Of a stretch of DNA of 20,071 nucleotides, positions 1 through 8,957 are shown one piece after another (positions within the stretch are counted from its first letter, which is position 1; each line of letters starts with the position of its first letter). The notes below the pieces were generated by a model. The model was not told the origin of the DNA. It saw only the letters and a list, made by a program, of their open reading frames with translations, and did not search any database. Position numbers and translations under genes: made by a program. Source of the DNA: Chara braunii. Its lineage: Eukaryota > Streptophyta > Charophyceae > Charales > Characeae. The stretch spans positions 2,412,671 to 2,432,741 of the forward strand of contig BFEA01000041.1 in assembly GCA_003427395.1 (NCBI GenBank). Reading direction: 5' to 3'.

Positions 1-95
1 AAAAAAAAAAAAAAAAAAAAGGAAAAACAAGCGAAAGAAAAAACGGAAAAAGATAAAAGGGGCCACGTGCCTGACTGAACTGCTAAAAAAGGTCA

Positions 96-127
96 GCCCG
101 AGTTTCAACTGAATTTGAAACTCGGGC
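96..127. repeat. Perfect 13-bp inverted repeat (hairpin)
   Basis: The arms GCCCGAGTTTCAA (96-108) and TTGAAACTCGGGC (115-127) are exact reverse complements around a 6-base loop. Outside them GTCA and TGAC could extend the stem past a small bulge. No gene is visible nearby; positions 128-369 hold only homopolymer-rich sequence. It may be part of a decayed repeat, and I assign no function. Confidence 0.7.
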
Positions 128-377
128 CCTGACTAAACGTCTAAAACGCAGTTTGAAATGCAATTACAAAACTGTAACCCTGACTGCGCCGTAGTTTTCT
201 CTTCTTTTTTTTTTCCCTGATGACCAATTACTTTGAGAACTTCCCATGGTCCAAAGCGGACAGGTAGCAGTTTCTGTGTGATTTCTTCTTCCAAAGAGAA
301 TTCATTAGACTTCACCCAAATCATGGACCAAGTCCCACTATTTTTTTTTTTTTCTTTTTTGAAAAACATCTCTTCCT

Positions 378-415
378 GTGCTAGTGCCGCTGATAAGAGC
401 AGACAGCACTAGCAC
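378..415 (+). repeat. Family H hairpin, copy 1
   Basis: The arms GTGCTAGTGC (378-387) and GCACTAGCAC (406-415) pair perfectly. An inner CTG/CAG pairing encloses the loop ATAAGAG. The equivalent hairpin at 18203-18232 keeps the loop but has a different, still paired, stem base. Confidence 0.7.
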
Positions 416-424
416 CGGTGGAGA

Positions 425-480
425 GGCTCCATCTATTGGTGGGGAGCGCCACGGCTCCATCTATTGGTGGGGAGCGCCAC
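425..480 (+). repeat. 28-bp perfect tandem duplication inside family H copy 1
   Basis: Positions 425-452 and 453-480 are identical; each unit starts GGCTCC and ends GCGCCAC. Copies 2 and 3 have only one unit here, so the duplication is specific to this copy and looks recent. Confidence 0.85.
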
Positions 481-620
481 CTGCTGGAAACCGGGTCCAG
501 CGTCCCATTACATGAAGAGAATAGATTTGAAAAAATTCTGGAACCAATGACCGTGTGCGGATGTGGGACCTGCCAGCATTGATTGCCCTGCAAAAAACAG
601 GGGATTGACTGAGCAGGGCC

Positions 621-1093
621 ATAGGTGCTTGTGAGGCCTGAAAACCAAAAGGGCCGCCTTGACTGGGGCTGCCCTGATGTAGACCTTGGGATGCTGCTGT
701 TATCTTTGTATCTCTTCACCCTCCAAGGGAGGGCGCCAGATAGGAAATTCGGGACTGATACTGTGAACCAGCTGCTGTCTGGCCTATTTGTAGGGATTAT
801 CCCTTCTTGCTTGGATCTGCAACCGTCATCTGAGCTTGTAGTGACCTTGTCCTGGTCGAACCCTCCAGCACCCATGGTTGGGTTTGCCGACTGTCGCCGC
901 CAACTTGCTGACTGTCCCTGTTGTCTGCTTCCGAGGACGCTCAGAGGATGATAGCAGGTGTGATGAGCAAGCGGGATCCTCCCCAGGGGGCTCCAGGGAG
1001 GGGTTCCTCGCGTGGCCAGGGACGAGTGGGTGGGGAAACATGGGGGAGGCGCATGTCAGGTGGGCGGGGGAAGGACAGGGTATCGTTTGTCAC
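621..1093. other. Unassigned stretch between family H and the minus-strand LINE remnant
   Basis: It is moderately GC-rich. Open frames on both strands overlap each other and resemble no family I recognise. Part of it may be the 3' UTR of the minus-strand LINE remnant next to it, but no poly(T) run marks the end of that element. Confidence 0.4.
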
Positions 1094-2420
1094 TCAGGCC
1101 AGGATCTCTGCCAGTGACAGGGCGTGGGGGGGGAAGGAGTCCGGGAAGTCCGTGGGGGGGCGTAATGGGAACGAGGCCTCAATGTTAGTCCAGTCCTTGA
1201 AAACCAGCCTGTAGTCCCTCATTTCTTCTAAGTTCTTTGACCCATCCTCTTGATCCCCGCCCCATACTACTTTTGCAATCCATCCTTCCCTTTCCCCCCC
1301 TACCCAGTCCTTGCAAAACTCCGTTATTCTTCTCCCGACATCTCTTGTTTGTTTAAAAAGATCTAGTTGTTCTTTTGCATCTAACCACCTGCGTGTGAGG
1401 TCTAGGCGTATTTGCTGCTGGATTTGTTCTGTAATCTCCGCACCTTCTACCCGTACTTTTTCCATGGTTAGAGTGCATCTTTGCCACCAAAGTGCCCACA
1501 TCACTGCCCTCCTTCCTATTCTATACATGTTTTCGGTGAAGGATGTGGCAGTCTCTGTCTGGGGCCAGTGTCCGGCTAGGATGGCTTGCCATGACCAAGG
1601 CCAGGGTATATCTGGTTCCATCTTCCGCCAGACACGGTCCCACCATCTCCATATGAACTGGGCGATCGGACACTGCATGAAGATGTGTTCAATGGTTTCT
1701 GCCTTCTTGTGGAAGGGGAAGAGGCTCTGGCATCGTTGGCACCATGGGAGCAGCAGGCCTCATTGTTCAAGGTTTGTTCGGTCAATCAACCAATCATTAG
1801 TCGGCAGGCAACGATGAGCTATCTGCCATTACAGTGAGGTAATTTTCATTGGCTTGTGCTTTTGTTCCTTGAACCATTGAATCGGTGTCGGGAGAGAGCG
1901 GTCAAGATTCAAATGTTTGACCCATCTATCATTAATAATATCCCTCACGTGGCGTTTGGGTCGAAGCATTTTATAGGCTAATTTGACCGTTAGGAGGTAC
2001 ATGCTAATGTGGCTCCCTCCGGGGGTGCCCCTCCGTCAGGGGGGTTGCCATGCCCATTCTGCCGGGTCCAAGGCTAAGTCCTGGATGGGTTTATCTGGCT
2101 GGAAAGCCACCCTCTGTCCCTTTTCTTCCAGGACTCTCACTCTGTTGGCCGTTGTTTTGCTCTCACATACAAACGGTGCCTCCATTGATTGGAGGGTATG
2201 TTCTTTTGTGATGGTGTGGTGTTTGATCAGGATTATTTGGGGGGAAACCATATGGATCAATCCAATCAGGTGTGGGGTCCCTACAATCGTCACCCAATCC
2301 CTTCCCACTAGCATTGCTCCTGTTCCGGTAATGGAGACCTCCCTGTTGTGTGACACTCCTTGCCACCGCCGATTTCCATGGATCGTAGGGCAAGGCCATT
2401 CTCTTCATTTTCACGTTCAA
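1094..2420 (-). pseudogene. Decayed LINE ORF2, C-terminal part (plant L1 type)
   Basis: Read on the minus strand, one frame runs from about 2380 to 1094 with three stops: TGA 2036-2038, TAA 1829-1831 and TGA 1760-1762. It parallels the C-terminal half of the central LINE ORF2. Landmarks are a V-x-V-x-E segment leading to LDPAEWAW (LINE: MDPRDWAW), then YLLTVKLAYKMLRP (LINE: YDYTVKLGYQLVRP), then WQIAHRCLPTNDW. Next comes the zinc-binding motif with CQRC (1730-1741) and EHIFMQC (H 1685-1687, C 1670-1672), followed by a basic tail of alternating charge ending at the stop at 1094-1096. The endonuclease and reverse transcriptase parts are absent, so the copy is 5'-truncated, as is common for LINEs. 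It differs enough from the central LINE to be an older or separate subfamily. The upstream limit is uncertain (2420-2500). Confidence 0.8.
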
Positions 2421-3439
2421 CTTGGCTTATTGAGGCAGGCGGCGAACTCGGCGATTTCCCATTGGCTGCACATGTTCACCTTTTTTTGTCTATGGTGGTC
2501 TGCGAGTCCTCTTCTCTGGGGCGATGCACATCACACTAGTAGTAGAGAGGGGGACCGCAAGTCCCGTTTCAGATACGGCGGTGATGAACCAAAAACAAAA
2601 AGGGACAGGGCAAAGAAAAGGAAGAAAAAGTTTGAGTAAATACCTTCCACGTGTCGAGGCTAGAGTTATGGTAGCAAAACCCTGCATCACTAGATGGCCA
2701 CGGTCTATCCGAGAAAGGAAAGCCTTCACCACTGCGCCTCGCTGCACTGCTCTCCAAAGGTGGAATTCGACAATGAACTTTCCGCAAGGACATGGAAAGA
2801 TGCACTTCCATATGTTTTGTCTTATGTGAATGTAGAGCTCAGTGCAGCTGGGCCCATCAATTCATACCCCACACTTGGCGACTTCGGGGGCAGCTTCCTC
2901 TGCGTTTTTTTCTTTTTTTTGTTTTGTACTCCATGTGGAAGAACTGTGAGCGCGCTACACAGCTGGAAGTTTTTTTTGGCCCCACGGAGAAAATAAGGTC
3001 GCACAAGTCTGCCCGTTGTCGCAATGTGCCACGTAGTTCTGAAGACAGTAACATGACCGCCGCTAGTGGGACTTGGCCCCAGGTCTCCTTCCTCAAACAA
3101 CCAGACTACCAGTACTTCCTGGCCACATTCTTCCAAGGCGCCAAACGCCCTGTGTGGCGTGCGCCAAGCTTTGTCGAACCGCAAGCGTTATTTCCTCCTC
3201 CGCCCCCCCCCCCAAAGCCGAGTTAACGTGGAACCTTAACGTCAAGGGCCCGCAGCCGGCGTAAGGACCAAGTACTGGCGGTTTAAACTCTGAAGGTCGC
3301 ACAACTTTGCAAGGAGTAAGCTCTATTCTTTGATAGGGCGAGACTGAACTCGTCTTCCCTGGGCAATCAATGCTGGATTTCAGAACCTCACAAACCTTTT
3401 GCTCCAAGATCTCTCAAAAAAAAAAATTCTAATTCCTTA
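2421..3439. other. No recognisable gene; weak coding-like stretches
   Basis: Plus-strand open stretches at about 2694-2920 and 2990-3225 have balanced composition, but they are interrupted by T and C homopolymers and match no family I know. A 16-base string, GCCAAGCTTTGTCGAA (3163-3178), recurs at 17821-17836, followed by similar bases. This could be another old repeat. A C9 run lies near 3206-3214. Confidence 0.3.
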
Positions 3440-3502
3440 TATAAGGGACGTCAGACCTGGTTTCCAGCGGGTGCTGCTCCCCACCAATAGACGGAGCCTC
3501 TG
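3440..3502 (-). repeat. Family H dispersed repeat, copy 3 (partial, inverted)
   Basis: The reverse complement reads GAGGCTCCGTCTATTGGTGG, then GGAGCAGCACCCGCTGGAAA, then CCAGGTCTGACGTCCC. It lines up base for base, with few mismatches, against 423-510 (allowing for the tandem duplication there) and 18243-18299. The hairpin part and the GGGATTGACTGAGCAGG part are missing. A 12-bp palindrome, CCTTATATAAGG (3435-3446), sits at its edge. Confidence 0.75.
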
Positions 3503-3558
3503 TTTCGGGGAAAAAAAAACAGAAAACAAAAAAAGAAGAGACTGAACTCTATCGGCAG

Positions 3559-3758
3559 GTGGGTGGGTGTTTAACAGTGATGGATTGGTCAGTGTCATCA
3601 AACTGGCACTTGACGTTAAACATAGTTCACCCTCTCTTCATGACCTTTCTCCGTACACAATCGACCTCACAACGAGGTCCTTCGAGCTTCCTTCTGACAA
3701 CATTCCGAGCAGTGTGGCAAAAGTTGTTGATGAATCTCATATGCTTGTACTATCATAA
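3559..3758 (+). other. Unrecognised open stretch, possible exon or gene fragment
   Basis: From about 3570 the plus strand reads open to a TAA at 3756-3758, with mixed charged and hydrophobic residues (for example SDGLVSVIKLALDV) and no low-complexity sequence. TTTAACAG just upstream could be a splice acceptor. I recognise no domain and the stretch is short. It could equally be chance or a relic of a transposable-element protein. Confidence 0.2.
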
Positions 3759-4000
3759 TGCTCTTAGGCGGACTCATGAGCATTCACACTGCGCCATGCC
3801 CTCAACATCATGGCGATTTAAGGGCGATGGACACCTAATTCAGGTCCAAACTCCTCCCCCCACCCTAGACACCCTCCTCACATTGCAATGCCCTCTCTGT
3901 TCCTCAGATTCTTCAACATATTTGCGACATCTTTGCTTTGTCGTATGCCAAACTTACGTGTGTACACCAAACAATCTGATATGCTGCACTACAATGACCT

Positions 4001-4040
4001 CTTCCTATTGGAACCAGATTGTTGGCACTCCAATAGGAAG
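4001..4040. repeat. Perfect 12-bp inverted repeat
   Basis: CTTCCTATTGGA (4001-4012) and TCCAATAGGAAG (4029-4040) are exact reverse complements around a 16-base spacer. Nothing else in the window matches them. A T19 run follows at about 4088-4106. It could be a small foldback element or the end of one. Confidence 0.65.
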
Positions 4041-4395
4041 CTGGAAATTGCCAATCTCATCAGATTCTTGTATCGAGATGGACTGCGTTTTTTTTTTTTT
4101 TTTTTTACGACCTGCATGCGGAAGAGGAAAGAATGTCCAGCAAAGACAGCGATAGCATGAGAACGGCGAGATGAAGATAAACCAAGAAAAACGCACGAAA
4201 AAGTATGGAAAAAACAAGTAGTACATAATTGGACCGAAGTGGACAATGCGGTCACCCTCGACGCGTTTCGTCTACCTCGCACACAGACGCATCAAGAGGT
4301 AATCAACATGTACCCCATACTATTCATGGAGGCCATTCCTAATGACTTGCCTCTTATGTACCTAACCAACACCTACCCGTCTCCCTACCCGTGTC

Positions 4396-4491
4396 ATGGT
4401 AGTACTCAGCAGTCGGAAACCAATCAAGGCTCCGAGCAGATCTAAGCAAATCAACGACCCAACAAAGGACGTCATCGATGAGTTGAAGGTG
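4396..4491 (+). other. Possible exon ending at a consensus splice donor
   Basis: The plus-strand frame is open and ends INDPTKDVIDELK directly before GTGAGT at 4492-4497, which with the preceding AAG matches the consensus 5' splice site. CTCAGCAG just upstream could serve as an acceptor. I recognise no family, and the flanking 4239-4740 has overlapping open frames without clear domains. A chance match is quite possible. Confidence 0.2.
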
Positions 4492-4740
4492 AGTTGGCAC
4501 AATCGAGAGGTACCCATGTCGAGGCTGAAACCGGCAAGGAGTCGAATACCTGCACCAGACAAAAAACACAGAAGAAACACACACAAAGAACAAGCCAGGT
4601 TCACAAGGTACCGACGATCTCAGCACATCCCCATATTCGCCTGACGATGGCCATTCTCTTCAACCAAAAGTGTGTGTCAGCGTATTGTGACAGCGTGCAG
4701 CAAAGATGGAACAATTCACTGGCATCCGACGCCTAGCGAC

Positions 4741-5588
4741 TACGGAGTCCTCCGACATCGCCATCGAAAACACAACCGAACCAAAAGCGCACGTTTGTAC
4801 AATTGTGCAAAGTGAGAGGCAAAATGTCCCCGCAATGCAGGTATGTAGCAATGTCGGAACTGATTCCCGTAGTACCCAAGCCTAAGAGTCCCCCTCAAAC
4901 CTTACCGGGCATAGCTTACTCAAACTGAGATCGTATGCACCTGCTCCGGTGTTCAGCCTAAAAAATAACGCACATCTGATGTCACAATTGATGTCAGACT
5001 CAGTCAGACTATGCAATTCCCTTTGCAACAACTGCTGTTTTCTTGCCTCAGCAAACACTATTAAATTATTAATTTACACATGAGCTGCAGGCATCATTTG
5101 TCGCCTCTGTAATCCCTTTTACACTTAAGATGCAGGATTTATGCGCCACATGTGTAGATAGTTGCACCTCCTCTCCTAACTGTGAACACTACCCACACCC
5201 ACCCAGGCATTTTAGGGATTCCTTGCGCCCAAGAACCTTATTTTGAACCACCATACTCGCAAGCGCACGCCGTGGGGGGCAATTCCGCACGTGCGGCGCT
5301 CAAGCACACTGGGTCCGCGCGGCGCTGAAGCACACCGGATCCGTGTGGCACATGGGGGAACTATACACCAAGGAAAAAATGGGTTGCAGGCCTGGATGAT
5401 TGATCATCTGTGCCCACTTCAAAAAAGTTATTGTAGGATGATGGCAACAAAAAAATAAGAAAAAGTTAGAAGAGTTATTTCAACACTAAGCAGTCCAGAC
5501 TGATGCCCCAATCAAAAACTGTGTAGCACACCAAACATGTTCGGGTGTTCGGCAGAACGCCCCCTGAACGTGTTCAGCCAAACATATT
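4741..5588. other. Region without a visible gene
   Basis: I find no convincing coding stretch on either strand. The main structure is a short GC-rich tandem duplication at 5293-5344. The segment 5530-5580 has several GTTC/GAAC half-sites but no clean inverted repeat. Confidence 0.5.
5293..5344. repeat. 26-bp tandem duplication, CpG-rich
   Basis: Positions 5293-5318 and 5319-5344 both begin GCGGCGCT, continue AAGCACAC and end near TCCG. They differ at four of 26 positions. Confidence 0.7.
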
Positions 5589-5640
5589 AAAAAAAAAAAA
5601 AAAAAAAAAAAACTTTATTTTTTTTTGTTTTTGTTTTTTA
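5589..5640. repeat. A24 run followed by a T-rich run
   Basis: A24 at 5589-5612 is followed after two bases by T-rich sequence to about 5640. This could be the poly(A) of an older insertion or simple low complexity. It directly precedes the family-G segment that received the LINE. Confidence 0.6.
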
Positions 5641-5687
5641 ACTTGAGTTTGGTTACGAATTTGAGCATACCCCCAAGGCAAACGTTG
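5613..5687 (+). repeat. Family G repeat, left part (interrupted by the LINE)
   Basis: The stretch from the T-rich run through TTTGGTTACGAATTTGAGC to CAAGGCAAACGTTG resembles two tandem units at about 19226-19310 and 19398-19480, which share TTTGGTTAGGAATTTCG or a variant and CCCTCAGGCAAA(A/C)GTTGTTTG. Similarity stops exactly after AAACGTTG (5680-5687), where the LINE begins, and resumes after the LINE poly(A) at 13995. Confidence 0.65.
5680..5687 (+). repeat. Target-site duplication, 5' copy
   Basis: AAACGTTG here recurs at 13992-13999 directly after the LINE poly(A), with its AAA merged into the tail. In the uninterrupted family-G unit at 19453-19460 the same AAACGTTG occurs once, between CAGGC and TTTGT, as expected of an empty target site. 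Confidence 0.65.
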
Positions 5688-6040
5688 GCTACTAATCGTA
5701 CACGCGACGCACGGGCGGTAGGGGATCGCGTTAGCGCTGCTGCGATCGTAGTTGCGCATAGCTAGAACTGGTCGTTGAGGCGGCGGAGATGAAGGGGTAC
5801 TGAGCGCGTGGGCGCCATGGTTGATCTCGTCTCAAGAGAGCATTGCAGTCCTCTCGTCGTTACCCGGTCCCGGTCGACATCCAGTTGGCAATCCTTGTTT
5901 GATTGTGGTAGGAGAGTGTGATAAGTGAGGGCGGTCAACGGGCGGGATCTGTGCGTCGCGTCATATCAGTATTTTCAACTGAACAGGGGTTTGTCCCCCT
6001 GGTTACAGATATGGAACATTGTGAATAATTGTGGATTGCT

Positions 6041-6401
6041 GGTTTTTCGATGACGTGTCCGCTACGGATGTGCGTGTTGGAAACTTGTTATTGCTGAATG
6101 ATCATGCGAGATGATGATTCTATGTGTTTACGTTGTTTAAATAGAGCAGAATTGGGAAACGGAGTTGCTGAATGAGAAATTCTGGGGATGGTTGCTGGTA
6201 GAGGCGTTGAGGTGAGGAATCTGCCTCGCTGGTTTCCTGATGATATGTCCTCTATGGATTTACTTGTTGGTGATCATGCGAGATGACGATTCTATGTGTT
6301 TATGCTGTTTAAATAGAGCAGAATAGGGAAATGGAGTTGCTGAATGAGAGATTCTGGAGATGGTCGCCAATGGAGGCGTTGAGGTGGCGAATTTGCCTCG
6401 G
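6041..6401 (+). repeat. 5' UTR module A, about 190 bp x 2
   Basis: 6041-6230 and 6231-6401 share a long run of matches: GATCATGCGAGATGA, GATTCTATGTGTTTA, GTTTAAATAGAGCAGAAT, GGAGTTGCTGAATGAGA and GAGGCGTTGAGGTG. The second unit is about 19 bases shorter near its start. Confidence 0.85.
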
Positions 6402-6442
6402 GTCGGTGTCATGAATCACTTGCGCCGATCTGTTGCTTGCTG

Positions 6443-6670
6443 CTGGATCCTGATGTTATGTTATGTCCTTGCCGCCGATAGATGTTGGGTGGTGGAGGGA
6501 TAATCGAAAATTGTTGCGAATTGCGTTTCTCATGTATGACGCTTCCAAACTTGGATCCTGATGTGATGACAGGTCTTTTCCTTTTTTAGGAAAATTGTTG
6601 ATCGTTGATTGGGTGGTTGAGGTGATAATCGAAGAATCCTACGATTTGCGTCTCTTAGGTGGGACGTTTC
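6443..6670 (+). repeat. 5' UTR module B, about 108 bp x 2
   Basis: Both units start (C/T)TGGATCCTGATGT (6443 and 6551). They share GTTGATCGTTGATTGGGTGG-like and GATAATCGAA...GATTTGCGT-like stretches. They are more diverged than module A. Confidence 0.65.
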
Positions 6671-6675
6671 TTCCT

Positions 6676-7072
6676 GTTCGTTTTTTGGCTGGCGTTGGTA
6701 ATGATGATATATTCTTAAGGACACCGCTCTTTCATCAGCATGGGCTGAACCCTGAGGATGCCGTGCATGCTGCTCCTTTATTACTGTCAATTTTCTATGA
6801 CTTTCTGATGTTGCTGCGCCTCGCTTTATGACACCTCTGCGTGGATCTCCATAAGGCGATCGAACTCGCTACTTGGGTTGTTTTGTTGACGTTGGTGATG
6901 ATAACATATTCTTCGAGATGCCGCTCTTTCATTACCATGGGATGACCCTTGAGAATGTCGCGCATGCTGCTCCTTTACTACTGCCAATTTTTCTACGACT
7001 TTCGTGTTGTTGCTGCGCCTCACTTTATGACATCTCTTCTTGGATCTCCATAAGGTAATCGAACTCGCTACT
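6676..7072 (+). repeat. 5' UTR module C, about 198 bp x 2
   Basis: Units start near 6676 and 6874. Shared strings include CCGCTCTTTCAT, GCATGCTGCTCCTTTA, TTGCTGCGCCTC and GGATCTCCATAAGG followed by AATCGAACTCGCTACTTGGG or a close variant. The open frames on both strands here come from the repeat and look non-coding. Confidence 0.85.
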
Positions 7073-7380
7073 TGGGTGATGCGATTTTTTGTTTTGGAAG
7101 GTTGTGAGAATCTCTATTCGGATTGATTGAGAATCTCTGTTCGGATTGATTGGGTTCCATAAGGTAATCGAACTCGATACTCGGGTGATGTGATTTTTTT
7201 TGTTTTGGAAGGTTGTGAGAATCTCTATTCAGATTGATTGAGAATCTCCGTTCGGATTGATTGGGTTGTAAGGGAATTGAATTCGTTACTTGGATGATGT
7301 GAGCCTCTCCTTTTTCAGAATTTGTGAGAATTCTTATTTGGATTGATTAGGTTTTGTAGCATTTTGAGGAGTTTCTGGTT
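7073..7380 (+). repeat. 5' UTR module D, about 110 bp x 2 plus a partial third
   Basis: Units start near 7073, 7183 and 7291; the third is degraded. Each of the first two contains a nested 23-bp direct repeat starting GAGAATCTC and ending GGATTGATT (7106-7128 and 7129-7151 in unit one). Confidence 0.85.
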
Positions 7381-7670
7381 GGATTGATTGGATCCTTTGT
7401 TAAAATTGTGAGGGCTTTTGGAAGAGCTCTGAAGAAGAGCCTGGTTGATGTGGAGTGATTGGTCGATTCTGGGTTTTGACCGACTGCCAATAATATGATT
7501 GCTCGATCCTTTTGCTTTTCTTTCTGATCATCTCTGGTCGACAATATGTTAGTCTGCCTTACCTTTTGTATTGCTCGGATGATTGCGCACCCTGATTTGG
7601 GCGACTGGGTTGATCCTCGCTTAAGTAGACCTTCGGATTGATTTCTTGTCTTGATTTTGACGATTGCGAA

Positions 7671-8957
7671 ATGGATTCCCAACACAATGAGCTTTGTGAT
7701 ATGGTGCGTTGCTGTTTTTTGACCGGTCAAGAAGAGTCGTTGATATCGAAAAAATACATTGCCACCAATAGGGATGAGGCTAATAGTACTTTTATCGTCG
7801 ATATTGACGACAGAGCCTCTGGGGTCACAGTGCAGTATCTCCGTAGACATGGGGTGTTGGTAGTGTTTCAAGGCTTGGGGAATGATGTGTCGTTTGGGGT
7901 TAAAGAGGACTGGTTGAGAGCAGCTGAAGCTGGTTGGGATCCGGGTCTGTTGAGAGGACAACTTGGACGTATTCGACCTGAAGGACCGAATATGATTTCC
8001 TACCTAGCAGTAAATCATGTGCTTCGTGATTGGTTGATAGATACATTCCAGCAAGAGGATAATGTCATGGTGGGGGGAAAAAAATGTAAGGTGTTGTACA
8101 AACCTTGGGCGACACCGGCCGAGCAGGCTAAAGCTAAGGAAGACCTCCAGGCCCAGATCTTTTGGATCAGGGTGTTGAGAGTGCCTTTCCTGGTTATGCC
8201 TTTTCTGGAAGCTGCAATTAAACGAGAATTTGGACCTGTGCTCAAAACGTACTCACCGGAGAAAAACAAAGCGGCTCCGAGATTGGTTAACCGCAGGTTT
8301 GACCTACAACCACGAGCTAGATCCAGAGTGACCAAAAAATTGAAATTTCGGTCTCCTCAAGGTTGGCATGTTGTCGATGTGGTTACCCAGGACACGCCGT
8401 GGTGTCAGGAGTGTCGTTGGTATGGTCATCAGTCGGGGGTGATTAACTGCCCGAATAGGAAGGCTGGAGCTTCCACTTCCTCTCGCCCTTATCGTCCTCC
8501 GGTTTCGACCCACCCTGCAACCACTGTGGCTACCTCCTCTGTTGCTATGCAGCCAACAATCATAACGACTGTGGCTACCTCCTTTGTTGCTACGCAGCCA
8601 ACAATGATAAGCGCTGCTATGCCGGTGCTCACTGCAGCTATGCCGGCTGTGATCACGATTGCTCAGCCTGTGGATGTGCAAACCACATTGGCTGTTACTG
8701 CTGTTGTCGCTGCGCAAGCTCTGGGGGGCTTACAATCCTCGGGCCTGCAAATGGGAGTGACCAGAGTAGGACCTTCGGTGTCAACCGTGGTTTCTACGAC
8801 GTTGGCTCCCTCTCCAGGACCGGAAGAACTGATGCCGTTGGCAAAGATGCCTCAGCCGGTGCACAGGCAGAAGATCCTTACAGGTGGACCCAAACATGTC
8901 ACGCCGAAACCGTATCAGAGGGAACAACGCAAAACTGGGGAACCAACTGTCTCCTAG
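7671..8957 (+). CDS. LINE ORF1 protein (Gag-like, nucleic-acid binding), probably truncated by a stop
   Basis: The 428-residue frame starts at the first ATG after an in-frame TAG at 7626-7628. L1 ORF1 proteins coat the element RNA and help its reverse transcription. Residues roughly 40-235 resemble the DUF4283-type region of plant L1 ORF1: a hydrophobic core around LQAQIFWIRVLRVPFLVMPF, then FGPVLKTYSPEKNKAAPRLV, and a basic stretch before QGWHVVDVV. A zinc-knuckle-like motif follows at 8403-8450, CQECRWYGHQSGVINC, with spacing CX2CX4HX6C; the usual spacing has four residues before the last Cys. The rest is a Pro/Thr/Ala/Val-rich linker with a 15-residue tandem repeat (8523-8612). The reading frame continues meaningfully past the TAG, so the original protein was probably longer. 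Confidence 0.8.
   Translation: MDSQHNELCDMVRCCFLTGQEESLISKKYIATNRDEANSTFIVDIDDRASGVTVQYLRRHGVLVVFQGLGNDVSFGVKEDWLRAAEAGWDPGLLRGQLGRIRPEGPNMISYLAVNHVLRDWLIDTFQQEDNVMVGGKKCKVLYKPWATPAEQAKAKEDLQAQIFWIRVLRVPFLVMPFLEAAIKREFGPVLKTYSPEKNKAAPRLVNRRFDLQPRARSRVTKKLKFRSPQGWHVVDVVTQDTPWCQECRWYGHQSGVINCPNRKAGASTSSRPYRPPVSTHPATTVATSSVAMQPTIITTVATSFVATQPTMISAAMPVLTAAMPAVITIAQPVDVQTTLAVTAVVAAQALGGLQSSGLQMGVTRVGPSVSTVVSTTLAPSPGPEELMPLAKMPQPVHRQKILTGGPKHVTPKPYQREQRKTGEPTVS
8523..8612 (+). repeat. 45-bp tandem repeat coding a TVATS linker in ORF1
   Basis: 8523-8567 and 8568-8612 encode TVATSSVAMQPTIIT and TVATSFVATQPTMIS. The period is a multiple of three, so the frame is kept. Two shorter AAMP repeats follow. 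Confidence 0.85.

Larger units (their letters stand above)
370..620 (+). repeat. Family H dispersed repeat, copy 1
   Basis: This stretch matches 18203-18372 plus 19009-19027 on the same strand, and its middle matches 3440-3502 on the other strand. Shared landmarks in order are the GCTGATAAGAGCAGAC hairpin, TCTATTGGTGGGGAGC, CTGGAAA with GGGTCCAGCGTCCC, CCTGCCAGCATTGATT, and GGGATTGACTGAGCAGG. The order is kept between copies, so this is one repeat family rather than chance matches. I see no coding capacity in it and cannot assign it to a known class. Downstream, about 708-757 again resembles 19047-19075 (TTCACCCT and GGCGCCAGATA), so the family may run to about 760. Confidence 0.75.
5688..7670 (+). 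promoter_or_regulatory. LINE 5' UTR and probable internal promoter region
   Basis: No long open frame is present before the ORF1 ATG at 7671. The first 250 bases are CpG-rich, and the remainder is made of four neighbouring tandem-duplicated modules. LINEs must carry an internal promoter because they are copied from their own transcript. In some mammalian L1s that promoter is made of repeated monomers, so the same role here is an inference from position and repeat layout. I can point to no specific factor-binding site. Confidence 0.5.

Noticed and set aside
858-875. tRNA-like B box (GGGTTCGACC on the minus strand)
   Set aside because: No A box at the right distance and no cloverleaf can be drawn.
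6530-7058. Open frames on both strands in the LINE 5' region
   Set aside because: They repeat with the 198-bp module and show no domain; they are repeat by-products.
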